NCBI RefSeq assembly: GCF_900102855.1
Contig: NZ_FMWD01000001.1
Span: forward strand, 76,766-140,765
DNA: 64,000 nucleotides
Direction: 5' to 3'
From: Thiohalomonas denitrificans
GTDB taxonomy: Bacteria > Pseudomonadota > Gammaproteobacteria > Thiohalomonadales > Thiohalomonadaceae
Position 1 is the first letter of the stretch. Every line of letters starts with the position of its first letter. Shown here piece after piece: positions 49,957 through 61,550 of the stretch. The notes below the pieces were generated by a model. It saw nothing but the letters and a program-made list of their open reading frames with translations. It was not told where the DNA came from and made no database searches. Both the position numbers and the translations under genes were made by a program.

Positions 49957-50640
49957 TCAGACCAGTGAATACAGAACCGCCAGGAAGGCCTCGGGCGCTA
50001 ACCCGGTCATCCCCCCCAGCAGCGACAGAAACCATGTCACCATCGGCCACAGTATCTGTCCCAATATGCCAGTAACCAGCAGCAATACCAAGATGGGAAA
50101 TCCATAGGGCTCGATACGACTAAGCTGCCAGGATGCCGGTCCGGGCAGCAGCCCGACCGCCACCCGCCCGCCGTCCAGCGGCGGCAGTGGCAGGAGATTG
50201 AGCACCATCAGGATGATATTGATGAATATACCTGCCACCGCCATGTAGATAAGGAAAAACCCCGGGTTCCCCCCCAACCAGGCGCCGAGCTGGGCAATCG
50301 CCACCCAGAACGCCGCCATAATCAGGTTCGACAGCGGCCCCCCAAGCGCCACCAGCGCCATATCACGCTTCGGGTTCCGCAGATTCTCATAGGTAATGGG
50401 CACCGGCTTGGCCCAACCGAAAATGATCCCGCCCAACATCAGCAGAATACCCGGCACAAGGATTGTCCCGATGGGATCGATATGCTTGATCGGGTTCAGT
50501 GTCAGTCGTCCCAGCATGCGCGCAGTGGGGTCGCCGAAGCGAAGGGCCACCCAGCCATGGGCCGTCTCATGCACGGTAATGGCAAAGATCACCGGAAGCG
50601 CCCAGACCGCGATGCGCTGCATGACATTGAGTTCATCCAT
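49957..50640 (-). CDS. Site-2 protease family membrane metalloprotease (M50)
   Basis: 227 aa with about six membrane segments. Zinc site HETAH near residue 24 and the second motif NLLPLPPLDGGRV near 145 match FpvI/YwhC-type M50B rhomboid-like S2P proteins lacking a PDZ domain. Its substrate is unknown; some family members cleave anti-sigma factors. Location between a YciO-type protein and trpS is conserved in Pseudomonas-like genomes. Confidence 0.88.
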   Translation of the reverse strand: MDELNVMQRIAVWALPVIFAITVHETAHGWVALRFGDPTARMLGRLTLNPIKHIDPIGTILVPGILLMLGGIIFGWAKPVPITYENLRNPKRDMALVALGGPLSNLIMAAFWVAIAQLGAWLGGNPGFFLIYMAVAGIFINIILMVLNLLPLPPLDGGRVAVGLLPGPASWQLSRIEPYGFPILVLLLVTGILGQILWPMVTWFLSLLGGMTGLAPEAFLAVLYSLV

Positions 50641-50806
50641 TGGGGGATTATACCTGCTGGTTCACTCGGACCCGAAGGACCGATTGGATTTGAATAACCC
50701 GCAAAGCCGCAAAGAGTGCGGAGGTGTGATTTCGTTAGTCCGCGACCGCAAGCGCAGCGAGGCTTGCATTGCTTGCCAGCGAGAAGCGTGAGAGCGGTCG
50801 CCCGAT

Positions 50807-51430
50807 TCAGATTTCAAACGGTGCGGGATCGCCAAGCCCGTGGCGCAGAATCTCCGGCGTATCGTCCTCAAAGGCCACCACCGTGGTGGGTTCCAGGCCA
50901 CCATAGCCGCCATCGATGATGAGGTCGACGGCATGCTCCAGTCGATCACGGATATCCTCGGGATCCGATTCCGGTATCTCCTGGCCCGGCAGGATGAGGG
51001 TGGTACTCACCATCGGCTCGCCCAACTCTCCAAGCAAGGCCCGCGCAATGGGGTTGGCGGGCACCCGCAGGCCGATGGTTTTACGCTTGGGCTGCTGCAG
51101 CCGACGCGGCACTTCGCGGGTGGCGGGCAGCACGAAGGTATAAGGGCCGGGCGTTACCGACTTGAGCAGCCGATACGCCGTATTGCCCACCTTGGCATAA
51201 GTACCCAGTTCCGACAGGTCGCGGCAGACCAGCGTGAAATGGTGTTTTTCACTCAACTGGCGAATACTGCGAATCCGATCGAAAGCCTTTTTGTCATCCA
51301 GATGGCAGCCCAGCGCGTAGCCGGAGTCGGTCGGATAGACGATCACGGCCCCGCTGCGAATCATGTCCACCGCCTGCTTGACCAGGCGCGGCTGGGGATT
51401 ATCGGGATGAATCTGGAAGAATTGGCTCAT
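50807..51430 (-). CDS. YciO/YrdC/Sua5-family protein
   Basis: 207 aa. The threonylcarbamoyl-AMP synthase fold shows VIVYPTDSGYALGCHL, the basic RNA/nucleotide site KHHFTLVCRDLSE, PGPYTFVLPATREVPRR and GLRVPANPIARALL. The neighbourhood (rnm, yciB, yciI) favours the YciO paralogue over TsaC. YciO activity in tRNA t6A is weak or disputed, so no precise reaction is assigned. Confidence 0.87.
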   Translation of the reverse strand: MSQFFQIHPDNPQPRLVKQAVDMIRSGAVIVYPTDSGYALGCHLDDKKAFDRIRSIRQLSEKHHFTLVCRDLSELGTYAKVGNTAYRLLKSVTPGPYTFVLPATREVPRRLQQPKRKTIGLRVPANPIARALLGELGEPMVSTTLILPGQEIPESDPEDIRDRLEHAVDLIIDGGYGGLEPTTVVAFEDDTPEILRHGLGDPAPFEI

Positions 51431-51463
51431 GAAATCCGTCGTTGTTTTTGTTTACCTAGAGGA

Positions 51464-51486
51464 GAACCACTGAGGACACTGAGGGA
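51464..51486. repeat. Solo left arm of a palindromic element, CTCTGTG-like
   Basis: GAACCACTGAGGACACTGAGGGA has two units (CACTGAG-GA-CACTGAG), a fourth sub-sequence of the same 9-nt pattern. No right arm is present before rnm. It lies in the gap between rnm and the YciO-type gene. Confidence 0.55.
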
Positions 51487-51576
51487 ATACCGAATCAACC
51501 GTGCCACCACGGCAACCGCTCACTTTGAAGCGAGTATGCGTTTACCTGTTATCCCTCCGCGACCTGTAGTCAATCG

Positions 51577-52428
51577 TCACACCGCGGCACGCTTCAACTC
51601 CGTGTCCCAGCTGCTCCAGATGGGGCTACAGCCATCGGGCAGCGGCGCCAGTCGCCCCAGCTCCAGCCACGGATGTTCCGGTCCGTGATAATCCGAGCCC
51701 GCCGATGCGAGCAGCCCGTTGTGGCGCGCGAGCTGGGCGATTTTGAAGCAGTCGTCGCGGCTGTGACTGCCCGAGACCACCTCGATACCGACGCCCCCCA
51801 CCTCCATGAACTCTCCGACCAGCTTGCGCAAACGGGTCATGGTCATGTCGTAGCGGGCCGGATGGGCAATCACGGCCTGACCGCCGGCGGCACGGATCCA
51901 ACCGACCGCATCTTCAAACGTGGCCCACTCTCCCGGGACATGGCCCGGCCTGTTACGTTTCAGGAAGTGCTTGAAGACATCGCGCACGCTCCTGGCATGC
52001 CCCTCCGCCGCCAGGAACTGGGCGAAGTGGGTACGACTGACGATCCGGCCCTTGGCGCGCTCCGCAGCCGCCTCGTAGGCGCCCTCAATCCCCGCTTTGG
52101 CGAGGCGCCGGCCGATTTCGCGGGCCCGCCAATCCCGAAACTCCCGCAGGCGCCCGAGTCCCGCCTGTAGCGCGGAATTGTTCGGGTCGACGTGGAGTCC
52201 CACGATATGAATCGTCATCCGATTCCAGGTGGCCGAGACCTCCACACCGGGAACCAGGGTTAGTCCAAGCGCCGTAGCGGCTTCCGTGGCCTCGGCGATA
52301 CCGGCCAACTCGTCGTGATCCGTAAGCGCCAGAACGTCCACCCCGGCGGCACGTGCCCTGCGAACCAGCTCCCCGGGTGCGAGGGTCCCGTCCGAAGCGA
52401 GTGAGTGGCTGTGCAAGTCATAAAACAT
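51577..52428 (-). CDS. rnm: RNase AM / 3',5'-nucleotide bisphosphate phosphatase (PHP domain)
   Basis: 283 aa. PHP phosphoesterase with metal-binding DLHSHSLASDG at the N-terminus, ALTDHDELAG near residue 37 and a C-terminal SGSDYHGPEH. E. coli Rnm (YciV, TrpH) trims 5S and other rRNA 5' ends and hydrolyses pAp. It diverges from yciB across a 121-nt gap with no clear promoter. Confidence 0.92.
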   Translation of the reverse strand: MFYDLHSHSLASDGTLAPGELVRRARAAGVDVLALTDHDELAGIAEATEAATALGLTLVPGVEVSATWNRMTIHIVGLHVDPNNSALQAGLGRLREFRDWRAREIGRRLAKAGIEGAYEAAAERAKGRIVSRTHFAQFLAAEGHARSVRDVFKHFLKRNRPGHVPGEWATFEDAVGWIRAAGGQAVIAHPARYDMTMTRLRKLVGEFMEVGGVGIEVVSGSHSRDDCFKIAQLARHNGLLASAGSDYHGPEHPWLELGRLAPLPDGCSPIWSSWDTELKRAAV

Positions 52429-52549
52429 AACTTTCTATTCTACCCTATCCCACGCCTTGGCTTCACGCCGCACGGCGTGCTGTAATGTGCTACTTGTTAA
52501 TAGTCGAATAGTCGCTGTCAGGCCAGATCGTCCAACTCAATTCAATTTC

Positions 52550-53095
52550 ATGAAACTTCTTTTCGATTTTTTCCCTATTCTGCTGTTCTTCATCGCCTAC
52601 AAGATTTACGGCATCTATGCCGCAACGGCAGTGGCTATCGGGGCCTCTTTTATTCAGGTGGCCCTCTTCTGGATGCGCCACCGCCGATTCGAGAACATGC
52701 ACCTGATCACCCTCGGGCTCATCGGGGTCCTTGGGGGTGCAACGCTCTGGCTGCAGAACGAGACCTTCATCCAGTGGAAGCCGACCGTGGTCAACTGGCT
52801 GTTCGGGTTGGCCTTTTTTGCCAGCCGCTTCATCGGTCGCAAGCCGCTGGTCCAGCGCATGATGGGTGCGGCCCTCGAGCTCCCCGACGTCATTTGGCAG
52901 CGACTCAATAGCGCCTGGGCGCTGTTCTTTATCGGTTCGGGATTTCTCAATCTCTATGTCGTTTACAACTTCGACACCGATTTCTGGGTAAATTTCAAAC
53001 TGTTCGGGCTGATGGGGCTAACCATTGCCTTCGTGATCGGACAGGCCTTCTTCCTGGTTCGCCATATGAAACCGCAAACGGAAGGGGAAAGCTGA
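52550..53095 (+). CDS. yciB: Inner membrane-spanning protein YciB
   Basis: 181 aa from the ATG at 52550. Five predicted membrane helices and the family signatures [33 protein letters not shown] and [16 protein letters not shown] identify the YciB/IspA-septation family, implicated in cell envelope and septation. Its stop overlaps the yciI start by one base (TGATG). Confidence 0.96.
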   Translation: MKLLFDFFPILLFFIAYKIYGIYAATAVAIGASFIQVALFWMRHRRFENMHLITLGLIGVLGGATLWLQNETFIQWKPTVVNWLFGLAFFASRFIGRKPLVQRMMGAALELPDVIWQRLNSAWALFFIGSGFLNLYVVYNFDTDFWVNFKLFGLMGLTIAFVIGQAFFLVRHMKPQTEGES

Positions 53096-53394
53096 TGCTC
53101 TACGCGATCATCGCCGAAGATGTGGAGAACAGCCTCGAAAAGCGCCTTCAGGCGCGTCCGGCACACCTTGAGCGACTGAAAGCCCTGCAGGACGAAGGAC
53201 GACTACTGCTCGCAGGCCCCCACCCGGTCATCGATGCCGAGGACCCCGGTCCGGCCGGATTTTCCGGCAGCCTGGTCGTCGCGGAATTCGAATCACTGGA
53301 GACGGCGCGCCGCTGGGCGGACGCGGATCCTTACCTTGCAGCCGGCGTTTACGACCGGGTGCTCGTCAAACCCTTCCGGAAGGTGTTGCCATGA
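53095..53394 (+). CDS. YciI family protein
   Basis: 99 aa, ferredoxin-like alpha+beta barrel. It has the conserved His-Asp type active pocket suggested by [11 protein letters not shown] and AGPHPVID, and SLVVAEFES with [16 protein letters not shown]. Biological role of E. coli YciI is not established. Overlaps both neighbours, so it is translated as part of yciB-yciI-bolA. Confidence 0.9.
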   Translation: MLYAIIAEDVENSLEKRLQARPAHLERLKALQDEGRLLLAGPHPVIDAEDPGPAGFSGSLVVAEFESLETARRWADADPYLAAGVYDRVLVKPFRKVLP

Positions 53395-53663
53395 ATCGTG
53401 TCGAAGCCATTCGCTCCGTGCTCAACAGCACTCTCGAGCCAGAACAGCTGGAGATCATCGACGACAGTCACAAACATGCCGGCCATGCCAGTGCCGGAGG
53501 CGCAGGCCACTTTACCGTGCGCGTGGTTTCACCCGTGTTTGCCGGTAAAAGCCTGATCGAGCGGCACCGTCTCGTCTATGCTGCCCTTGATGATCTGATG
53601 CACTCCGAGATCCATGCCTTGTCCATCAAGGCTGAAACCCCGGAAGAGAGCAAAAACCAATAA
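53391..53663 (+). CDS. bolA: BolA family protein
   Basis: 90 aa. BolA fold with the helix-turn [22 protein letters not shown] and [17 protein letters not shown]. BolA proteins bind monothiol glutaredoxins with a 2Fe-2S cluster and affect morphology and stress. The ATG overlaps the yciI stop (ATGA). Confidence 0.92.
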   Translation: MNRVEAIRSVLNSTLEPEQLEIIDDSHKHAGHASAGGAGHFTVRVVSPVFAGKSLIERHRLVYAALDDLMHSEIHALSIKAETPEESKNQ

Positions 53664-53675
53664 GGAGCACGTTTC

Positions 53676-54473
53676 ATGAGCAGACCTTTCCGTTTTCTAC
53701 GCCGTGCCGGTGCCTCGCTGTTGCTGGTGGCCCTGCCTCTGTCCTGCATCCAGGCGGCCGAAGAGGTCGCGACGGTAAACGGCGAACCCATTTATCGCGA
53801 GGACATCGAGCAGTACCAACAGCAGCAGGGTATGGGTGCCGCGCAGGCGCAGGATCAAATGCAGGTGATCAACGAACTGATATCCCGTGAGCTGATACAC
53901 CAGGACGCCCTTGCCAAGGACCTCGACGAAGATCCCGAGGTCCAGGCCGCACTGGAAGAGGCGCGCCGCAACGTCCTGTTGAATGCCGCGGTTCAGGAGG
54001 CCCTCGAGGGGAACCCGGTGACTGAAAAGGAGATGAAGAGCTTCTATGACGAGCAGATCTCGCAAATCGACGGCACCGAGTACAAAGCGCGGCATATCCT
54101 GGTCGAGGAGCAGGACACGGCTGAAGAGGTGGTCGAAAAACTGGAGAGCGGCGCCGAGTTCGCTGCCTTGGCCGAGGAGTTCTCGACCGATCCGTCCGGT
54201 GAACAGGGCGGCGACCTGGGCTGGGTCAACCCGCAACAGACGGTGCCGGCTTTCTCCGAGGCGCTTCAGAACCTGGACAAGGGCGAATACACCAAAGATC
54301 CGGTACAGAGCCGCTTCGGCTGGCACGTCATCGAGCTACAGGATACCCGTTCCCAGCAGCCGCCGAGCTTCGAGGAAGTGAAGCCGCAGATTGAACAGGC
54401 CCTGCAGCAAAGACGTGTGGCCGAATACCTGGAGAGTCTCACCGAGAACGCCGAGATCGAAATCAAGGAGTAA
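53676..54473 (+). CDS. Periplasmic peptidyl-prolyl isomerase, parvulin type
   Basis: 265 aa. Signal peptide (FLRRAGASLLLVALPLSCIQA), a SurA/PpiD-like N-terminal helical domain (residues 25-125) and a parvulin domain about 130-225 (KARHILVEEQDTAEEVVEKL, FSTDPSGEQGGDLGWV, GWHVIELQD). It helps fold exported proteins. The Cys at the signal end is not in a good lipobox. It follows bolA by 12 nt. Confidence 0.92.
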   Translation: MSRPFRFLRRAGASLLLVALPLSCIQAAEEVATVNGEPIYREDIEQYQQQQGMGAAQAQDQMQVINELISRELIHQDALAKDLDEDPEVQAALEEARRNVLLNAAVQEALEGNPVTEKEMKSFYDEQISQIDGTEYKARHILVEEQDTAEEVVEKLESGAEFAALAEEFSTDPSGEQGGDLGWVNPQQTVPAFSEALQNLDKGEYTKDPVQSRFGWHVIELQDTRSQQPPSFEEVKPQIEQALQQRRVAEYLESLTENAEIEIKE

Positions 54474-54483
54474 CAGCGGTATA

Positions 54484-54544
54484 ACCACAGAGGGCACAGA
54501 GGACACAGGGATCAAACCTGTCTTTTCTCTGTGTCCTCTGTGGC
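54484..54544. repeat. 9-nt-periodic palindromic element, CTCTGTG subtype
   Basis: Left arm AACCACAGAGGGCACAGAG..., right arm CTCTGTGTCCTCTGTGG, short spacer. The left arm has one extra unit. It lies exactly between the convergent stops of the parvulin gene and ligA, where a two-way terminator would be expected. Confidence 0.85.
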
Positions 54545-54550
54545 TGGAAT

Positions 54551-56587
<2,037 letters not shown>

Positions 56588-56618
56588 TTACCGGACGGCT
56601 AGCCGAAGTACTTGCAAG

Positions 56619-56709
56619 TAACCACAGAGAACACAAAGAATGGTAGTTGGGTCTGATGCAGCGCATTTGTCGATTTCCGAGGCATTCAATGTCTCTGCGC
56701 TCTCCGGTT
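56619..56709. repeat. Degenerate palindromic element, mixed subtype
   Basis: Left arm TAACCACAGAGAACACAAAG and right arm GTCTCTGCGCTCTCCGGTTG; the right arm mixes CTCTGCG and CTCTCCG units. It lies between zipA and ligA on the same strand. Confidence 0.6.
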
Positions 56710-56713
56710 GCTA

Positions 56714-57406
56714 CTACTTGCCGTCCTCCTCGACGGCAAGGGAGACGGCATCGAAGCCCCGGACCCGCTCCTGCAACTTCGCCAGCTGCGCCACATCCAG
56801 GGGCTTTCGGCGCTCGTTGCAGAGCTGGCCTCCGAGTTCACTGTTGAATATTCGGGCCGTTTCCAACATCCGCTGGAACGCCGTGACGCCATCCACCGGT
56901 CCGGGCAGCTGCAGGAAAAAGATGAGCCCCGGGGTCTCCAGGTAGGATGGTTGCTCCAGGTCGAAAGTGCCCGGTTCCAGGGCATTGGCCATGCCGAACC
57001 AGGGTTGGTCATCCACCTCTTCCGTGTCGGCGCAGAAGTGAAAGATGCCCATCTGCCCGATGGAAAGCCCGGTTGCCTTCGCCGTCGCCAAAATATCCGG
57101 CCCCTCGAAGGGGGTGTCCGACGCCATGAGCGAAAGCACCACCACCACCTCCTCCGGCGCCTCATCGGCACCACTGCTCTCCCATATCTCCTCGACCGCG
57201 GGATCATCGCTGCGGGCGCTGAACCCCACCCCGTCATCGGGCTCGGGGTAGGGCTGGTCGGCGGCCGAAAAGCCCTCCATGTCGAACGGGTCATCGGCGC
57301 TTTCGGACTCCTCGCGATGACGGCTCTGCAGGCGAGTCTCCCTGAAATAGATGCCGGCAATGAGTGCCAGTCCGACAATGATGAGGATAAGTCTCAGGGT
57401 ATCCAT
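56714..57406 (-). CDS. zipA: Cell division protein ZipA
   Basis: 230 aa from the ATG at 57406 (MDTLRLILIIVGLALIAGIYF), a clear N-terminal membrane anchor. An acidic, Pro/Asp-rich linker (about residues 30-100) leads to the C-terminal FtsZ-binding domain (VLSLMASDTPFEGPDILATA). It tethers FtsZ to the membrane in gammaproteobacteria. The linker is shorter than in E. coli (328 aa). It starts 13 nt after smc. Confidence 0.93.
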   Translation of the reverse strand: MDTLRLILIIVGLALIAGIYFRETRLQSRHREESESADDPFDMEGFSAADQPYPEPDDGVGFSARSDDPAVEEIWESSGADEAPEEVVVVLSLMASDTPFEGPDILATAKATGLSIGQMGIFHFCADTEEVDDQPWFGMANALEPGTFDLEQPSYLETPGLIFFLQLPGPVDGVTAFQRMLETARIFNSELGGQLCNERRKPLDVAQLAKLQERVRGFDAVSLAVEEDGK

Positions 57407-57419
57407 GAAAAGATTCGCT

Positions 57420-60400
57420 TCAGACGGCGGCCAGCTCGATGGCTTTATCCACGTCCACGGCCACCATTCGGGAGACGCCGGGCTCATGCATGGTAACGCC
57501 GGCGAGATGACTCGACAGCTCCATGGTCACTTTGTTGTGTGTGATGAAGATAAACTGCACCCGCTCGCTCATCTCCTTGACGAGGCTGCAGAAACGGCCC
57601 ACGTTCGCCTCATCCAGAGGGGCGTCCACCTCGTCGAGCATGCAGAACGGCGAGGGATTCAGCTCGAAGATGGCAAATACCAGCGCCACCGCAGTAAGGG
57701 CCTTTTCGCCCCCCGAGAGCAGATGGATACTGCTGTTGCGCTTGCCGGGCGGGCGCGCCATCACGGCGACGCCGGTGTCCAGCAGATCATCACCCATCAG
57801 CTCCAGGTAGGCGTGACCGCCGCCGAACAGGCGGGGAAACTTTTCCTGGAGGCCCTTGTTGACCCGTTCAAAGGTCTCTTTGAAACGGGTGCGGGTCTCG
57901 CGATCGATCTTTTTGATCGCATTCTCGAGTGTCTCCAGCGCCTCGGTCAGATCGGCGTGCTGTGCGTCGAGATAATCGCGCCGCTCCGACTGCTGTTCGA
58001 ATTCATCAATGGCCGCCAGGTTGATGGGGCCCAATCGGGCAATGCGCTGGGCGATATCATCCACCTGCTTCTCCCAGGCTGTAATCTCCGCGTGATCCGC
58101 CAGTGACTCCATCAGTTCATTCAGCTCCAGCCCGCTCTCGGTCACCTGCTCCTCGAGCGTCTGACGGCGAACCTTCAGCTCCTGCCAGCCCATGCGTTTC
58201 TGTTCCAGCTTCGCGCGGATCTCCTGCACCACCCGCTCCGCCTGGATACGTTCGCCCTCTCTCTCGCGCAACACGTGGTCGATATCTTCCACCCTGAGGC
58301 GAGCCTCCTTGAGACGCGCCTCCACCTCCATGCGGCGGGCAAGCTGCTGCTCCAGCTCCTCACTCATGCCCTCGATCGGACTGCCGCCTTCGGCACGCGC
58401 CATGTTCAGCTCTTCGCGCCGTTCGGCCAGTTGGGTGAGCTGCTGTTCGGCTCGCTCCAGGGCATGGCGGGTGGTCTCCAGCTCGGTACGCATGGTCTGG
58501 ATTCGGATGGCCGTCTCCTGGGCGGCCTCACGATCCGTGCGAGCCTGTTCGCGGTTCTGTTCCAGGGTCTCGCGCAACTCATCGCGAAGCCGGGTCAACT
58601 CCTCACGGCGTTGCGCCAACTCCTCCATCTCTTCAAGGGCACGATGGAGCGTATAATGGGCACTCTGTATCCCCTGTTCGGCCTCACTCTGATGGCGCTT
58701 CAGCTCTTCGGTCTCGGCCTGGAGCCGATCGCGGCGCTGCTCAATCTGTTCCAGGCGCGCCTGCTTCCCGGAGAGTTGTGACTGCAACTCACTCACGATC
58801 CGGTTGGCTTCATTCAGCTCCCCCTGGAGCTGCTCCCGCTCCTCTTCCAGCTCCCGTTGGCGGCCCCGACCCTCTTCGGTCCGCCGCGTCAGCTCTTCTG
58901 CCTCACCCTCCAGCGTCTCGATGTCTTTTTCAAGATCCTTGAGTTCCTGTTCGCGATGCAGGACGCCGGCGTGCTCATCGGACTCGCGCACCACCCTCAA
59001 CCAATTGGAACCAATCCAGATGCCATCGCGGGTAATCACCGATTCGTGACCGGCCAGCCGGCTCCGCAGTTCAAGGGCCGCATCGAGCGTATCAACACTG
59101 TAAACGCCCCCCAGCAGGCCATCGAGGGCACGCTCACCACTCACCCTGGCAGCCAACGGAGTGCCTTTGGCCGCATCGCCGGCCGCTACCGTAGCTCGAG
59201 TATCGAACAGTGTCAGTGCGCCATGTTCGAGACTTCCGAGCGCCCCCACCACCGGGTCCAGACCCTCCACGCACACCGCCTCCAGGTTGGCACCGAGCAC
59301 GCATTCAAGCGCCCTCTCCCATCCTTCGTCTACCGACAGCCCTTCGGCGAGGCGCGGCGCATCCTGCATTCCCCGGGCATCCAGCCAATCGGTTACGGCG
59401 CCCTTGCCCTTGCCAAGTGCCGCCTGCTGCAGTGCCTCCAGGGAGGCATGCCGGCCCCGGCCGGCCTGGAGCCGGGAGCGGGTCTCGTCGAGGCGCTTGC
59501 CATCTTCGCTGTTCTGCTCGCGGACCCGGGCGATCTGGTCCAGGCAGGCGGAGCGGCGCTCCTGAATGGCCGCCAGGCCCATCTCCTGTTCGGCAATCTG
59601 CTCCCTGGCCATGGCAATCTCTTCCGCCAGGCGCTCGGTGGAGAGATTGGCCTGCTCCTCGTCGATGCGTCCCAGGCGCTGCCCCAATTGGGTAACCTGC
59701 TGCTCAAGCTGCTGGATGCGAGCACGTTCGACCTGTGCGGTCTGGGAGGGTTCGGCGGCCTTTCGATTGAACTCCTCCCACTCGGCCTGCCAGCGTTGCA
59801 TCGCCTCTTCGGCCTCCAGGAGGGCCGCCGATGAGAGTTCCGCAGCGGCCTGCAGCTCCCGGTGAGCCGGCCCCTGTTGGTCGAGCCCCCGGGTCAGTTC
59901 CTCGATCTTGTTACGGTCCATCTCCTGATGAACCTGTGCCTCGTTCCAGGCGCGCTCCACCTGTCCCAGATCGCGCTCCAACTGCTGGTGGCGCTCCCGG
60001 GCATGCTGGATGGACTGTTCAAGGCGGGCGATGTCGGCACCCACGCCATAGAATTCACTCTGGATCCTGTTGAAGCCTTCAGTGGCCTCGACATGCTCAT
60101 CACGCTTGCGCTCGATCTCCGCCTCGGCACTTCGCTGGCGCGCCACCTGCGCCTCCAGCCCCGTCTCCTGCTCACGGATATCGCCTTCCCGGTGCTCCAC
60201 TTCCTGGTTCAGCTTCTTCCATCGCAGGGCCTGCAGCTGCCCCTTGAGCTGGCGCTCTTCGGCTTTGTACTCCTTGTACCGTTCAGCGGTGCGCGCCTGG
60301 CGCTGCAGGTGGGCCAACTGCTTGCCTAGCTCATCACGCAGGTCATTGAGGCGCTCGAGATTGTCGCGGGTGTGGCGAATGCGATTTTCCGTCTCCCGGC

Positions 60401-60929
60401 GCCGCTCCTTGTACTTGGAGATGCCGGCCGCCTCTTCCAGGAAGTTGCGCATCTCGTCGGGCTTGGCCTCAATCAGGCGCGAAATGGTGCCCTGCTCGAT
60501 GATGGCATAACTGCGGGGTCCCAGGCCGGTACCCAGAAAGATGTCGGTGATGTCGCGTCGGCGGCAGCGAGAGCCGTTCAGATAGTAGGAGGATTGCGCG
60601 TCACGGGTGACTACACGCCGGATGGAAATCTCGTTGAAGCTGGCATATTGCCCCCCGACGCTGCCGTCGGAGTTGTCAAACACCAGCTCGATGGAGGCCT
60701 GACCGACCGGCTTGCGCGAACTCGATCCGTTGAAGATCACATCGGTCATGGAGTCGCCGCGCAGGTGCTTGGCCGAACTCTCCCCCATCACCCAGCGCAC
60801 GGCATCGATAATGTTGGATTTGCCGCAGCCGTTGGGACCCACCACACCGGTCAGATTGGCCGGCAATGAAATACTTGTCGGGTCCACGAACGACTTGAAA
60901 CCGGCCAGTTTGATCTTGCTAAGGCGCAT
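57420..60929 (-). CDS. smc: Chromosome segregation protein SMC
   Basis: 1169 aa. Walker A GPNGCGKSNIIDA near residue 32, long coiled coils, a hinge around 520-650 (GWERALECVLGANLEAVCVEGL), and the C-terminal head with ABC signature LSGGEKALTAVAL and Walker B MLDEVDAPLD. It forms condensin with ScpA and ScpB encoded in this window. Presence of SMC-ScpAB rather than MukBEF argues against an enterobacterial host. Confidence 0.98.
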   Translation of the reverse strand: MRLSKIKLAGFKSFVDPTSISLPANLTGVVGPNGCGKSNIIDAVRWVMGESSAKHLRGDSMTDVIFNGSSSRKPVGQASIELVFDNSDGSVGGQYASFNEISIRRVVTRDAQSSYYLNGSRCRRRDITDIFLGTGLGPRSYAIIEQGTISRLIEAKPDEMRNFLEEAAGISKYKERRRETENRIRHTRDNLERLNDLRDELGKQLAHLQRQARTAERYKEYKAEERQLKGQLQALRWKKLNQEVEHREGDIREQETGLEAQVARQRSAEAEIERKRDEHVEATEGFNRIQSEFYGVGADIARLEQSIQHARERHQQLERDLGQVERAWNEAQVHQEMDRNKIEELTRGLDQQGPAHRELQAAAELSSAALLEAEEAMQRWQAEWEEFNRKAAEPSQTAQVERARIQQLEQQVTQLGQRLGRIDEEQANLSTERLAEEIAMAREQIAEQEMGLAAIQERRSACLDQIARVREQNSEDGKRLDETRSRLQAGRGRHASLEALQQAALGKGKGAVTDWLDARGMQDAPRLAEGLSVDEGWERALECVLGANLEAVCVEGLDPVVGALGSLEHGALTLFDTRATVAAGDAAKGTPLAARVSGERALDGLLGGVYSVDTLDAALELRSRLAGHESVITRDGIWIGSNWLRVVRESDEHAGVLHREQELKDLEKDIETLEGEAEELTRRTEEGRGRQRELEEEREQLQGELNEANRIVSELQSQLSGKQARLEQIEQRRDRLQAETEELKRHQSEAEQGIQSAHYTLHRALEEMEELAQRREELTRLRDELRETLEQNREQARTDREAAQETAIRIQTMRTELETTRHALERAEQQLTQLAERREELNMARAEGGSPIEGMSEELEQQLARRMEVEARLKEARLRVEDIDHVLREREGERIQAERVVQEIRAKLEQKRMGWQELKVRRQTLEEQVTESGLELNELMESLADHAEITAWEKQVDDIAQRIARLGPINLAAIDEFEQQSERRDYLDAQHADLTEALETLENAIKKIDRETRTRFKETFERVNKGLQEKFPRLFGGGHAYLELMGDDLLDTGVAVMARPPGKRNSSIHLLSGGEKALTAVALVFAIFELNPSPFCMLDEVDAPLDEANVGRFCSLVKEMSERVQFIFITHNKVTMELSSHLAGVTMHEPGVSRMVAVDVDKAIELAAV

Positions 60930-61109
60930 ATGCGGTCAAACCACCAAAAAACGATCAGAAAGAAAGGAGAGCAGGTGCTGAGGGGCAGGGCAGCCGGGAT
61001 AGCGACCTTCGCTGGGCCGTTTTAATGCTCCGGTTCCCTCGTGCCCTTCGTGTGCCCGCCGTTTTCCGCTAGAATTCGGGGTCGATAAAGCTACCATGAA
61101 AGACGGAAC

Positions 61110-61499
61110 ATGCCTACCCAGCCCAGCAAGACCCTGGAAACCTTCGATAACCCTGCACCAGCAATGGATTATACCATCCGCATCGAGATCCCGGAGTTCA
61201 CCTGTCTCTGCCCCAAGACCGGCCAGCCGGATTTCGCCACCATCTATATCGATTATGTCCCGGACGAGCGCTGCCTCGAGCTCAAGGCGCTGAAGCTGTA
61301 TATCTGGTCCTTCCGCGAAGAGGGTGCCTTTCACGAGAAGGTGACCAACGACATGCTCGCGGACTTCATCGCGGCCTGCCAACCCCGTTTCATGCGCGTG
61401 ACCGGTCGTTTCAATGTCCGCGGCGGCATTTACACCAGCATCACCGCCGAACACCGCAAGGAAGGCTGGCAACCGCCGCAACCGGTCACGCTGCCCTGA
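61110..61499 (+). CDS. queF: NADPH-dependent 7-cyano-7-deazaguanine reductase (unimodular)
   Basis: 129 aa. Reduces preQ0 to preQ1 in queuosine synthesis. The catalytic Cys and Asp are in [31 protein letters not shown] and FHEKVTNDM are signatures. It is the short, Bacillus-like type I form, whereas E. coli has the long bimodular form. Confidence 0.96.
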   Translation: MPTQPSKTLETFDNPAPAMDYTIRIEIPEFTCLCPKTGQPDFATIYIDYVPDERCLELKALKLYIWSFREEGAFHEKVTNDMLADFIAACQPRFMRVTGRFNVRGGIYTSITAEHRKEGWQPPQPVTLP

Positions 61500-61500
61500 A

Positions 61501-61550
61501 AACCACAGAGAACACAGAGACAGTGATCTCACTCGGTGTTCTCCGTGGTT
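61501..61550. repeat. 9-nt-periodic palindromic element, CTCTGTG/CTCCGTG subtype
   Basis: AACCACAGAGAACACAGAG and CTCGGTGTTCTCCGTGGTT, with a short spacer that is itself palindromic (GTGATCTCAC). It begins 2 nt after the queF stop and its right arm supplies GTG codons that open the FGGY kinase frame. Confidence 0.85.
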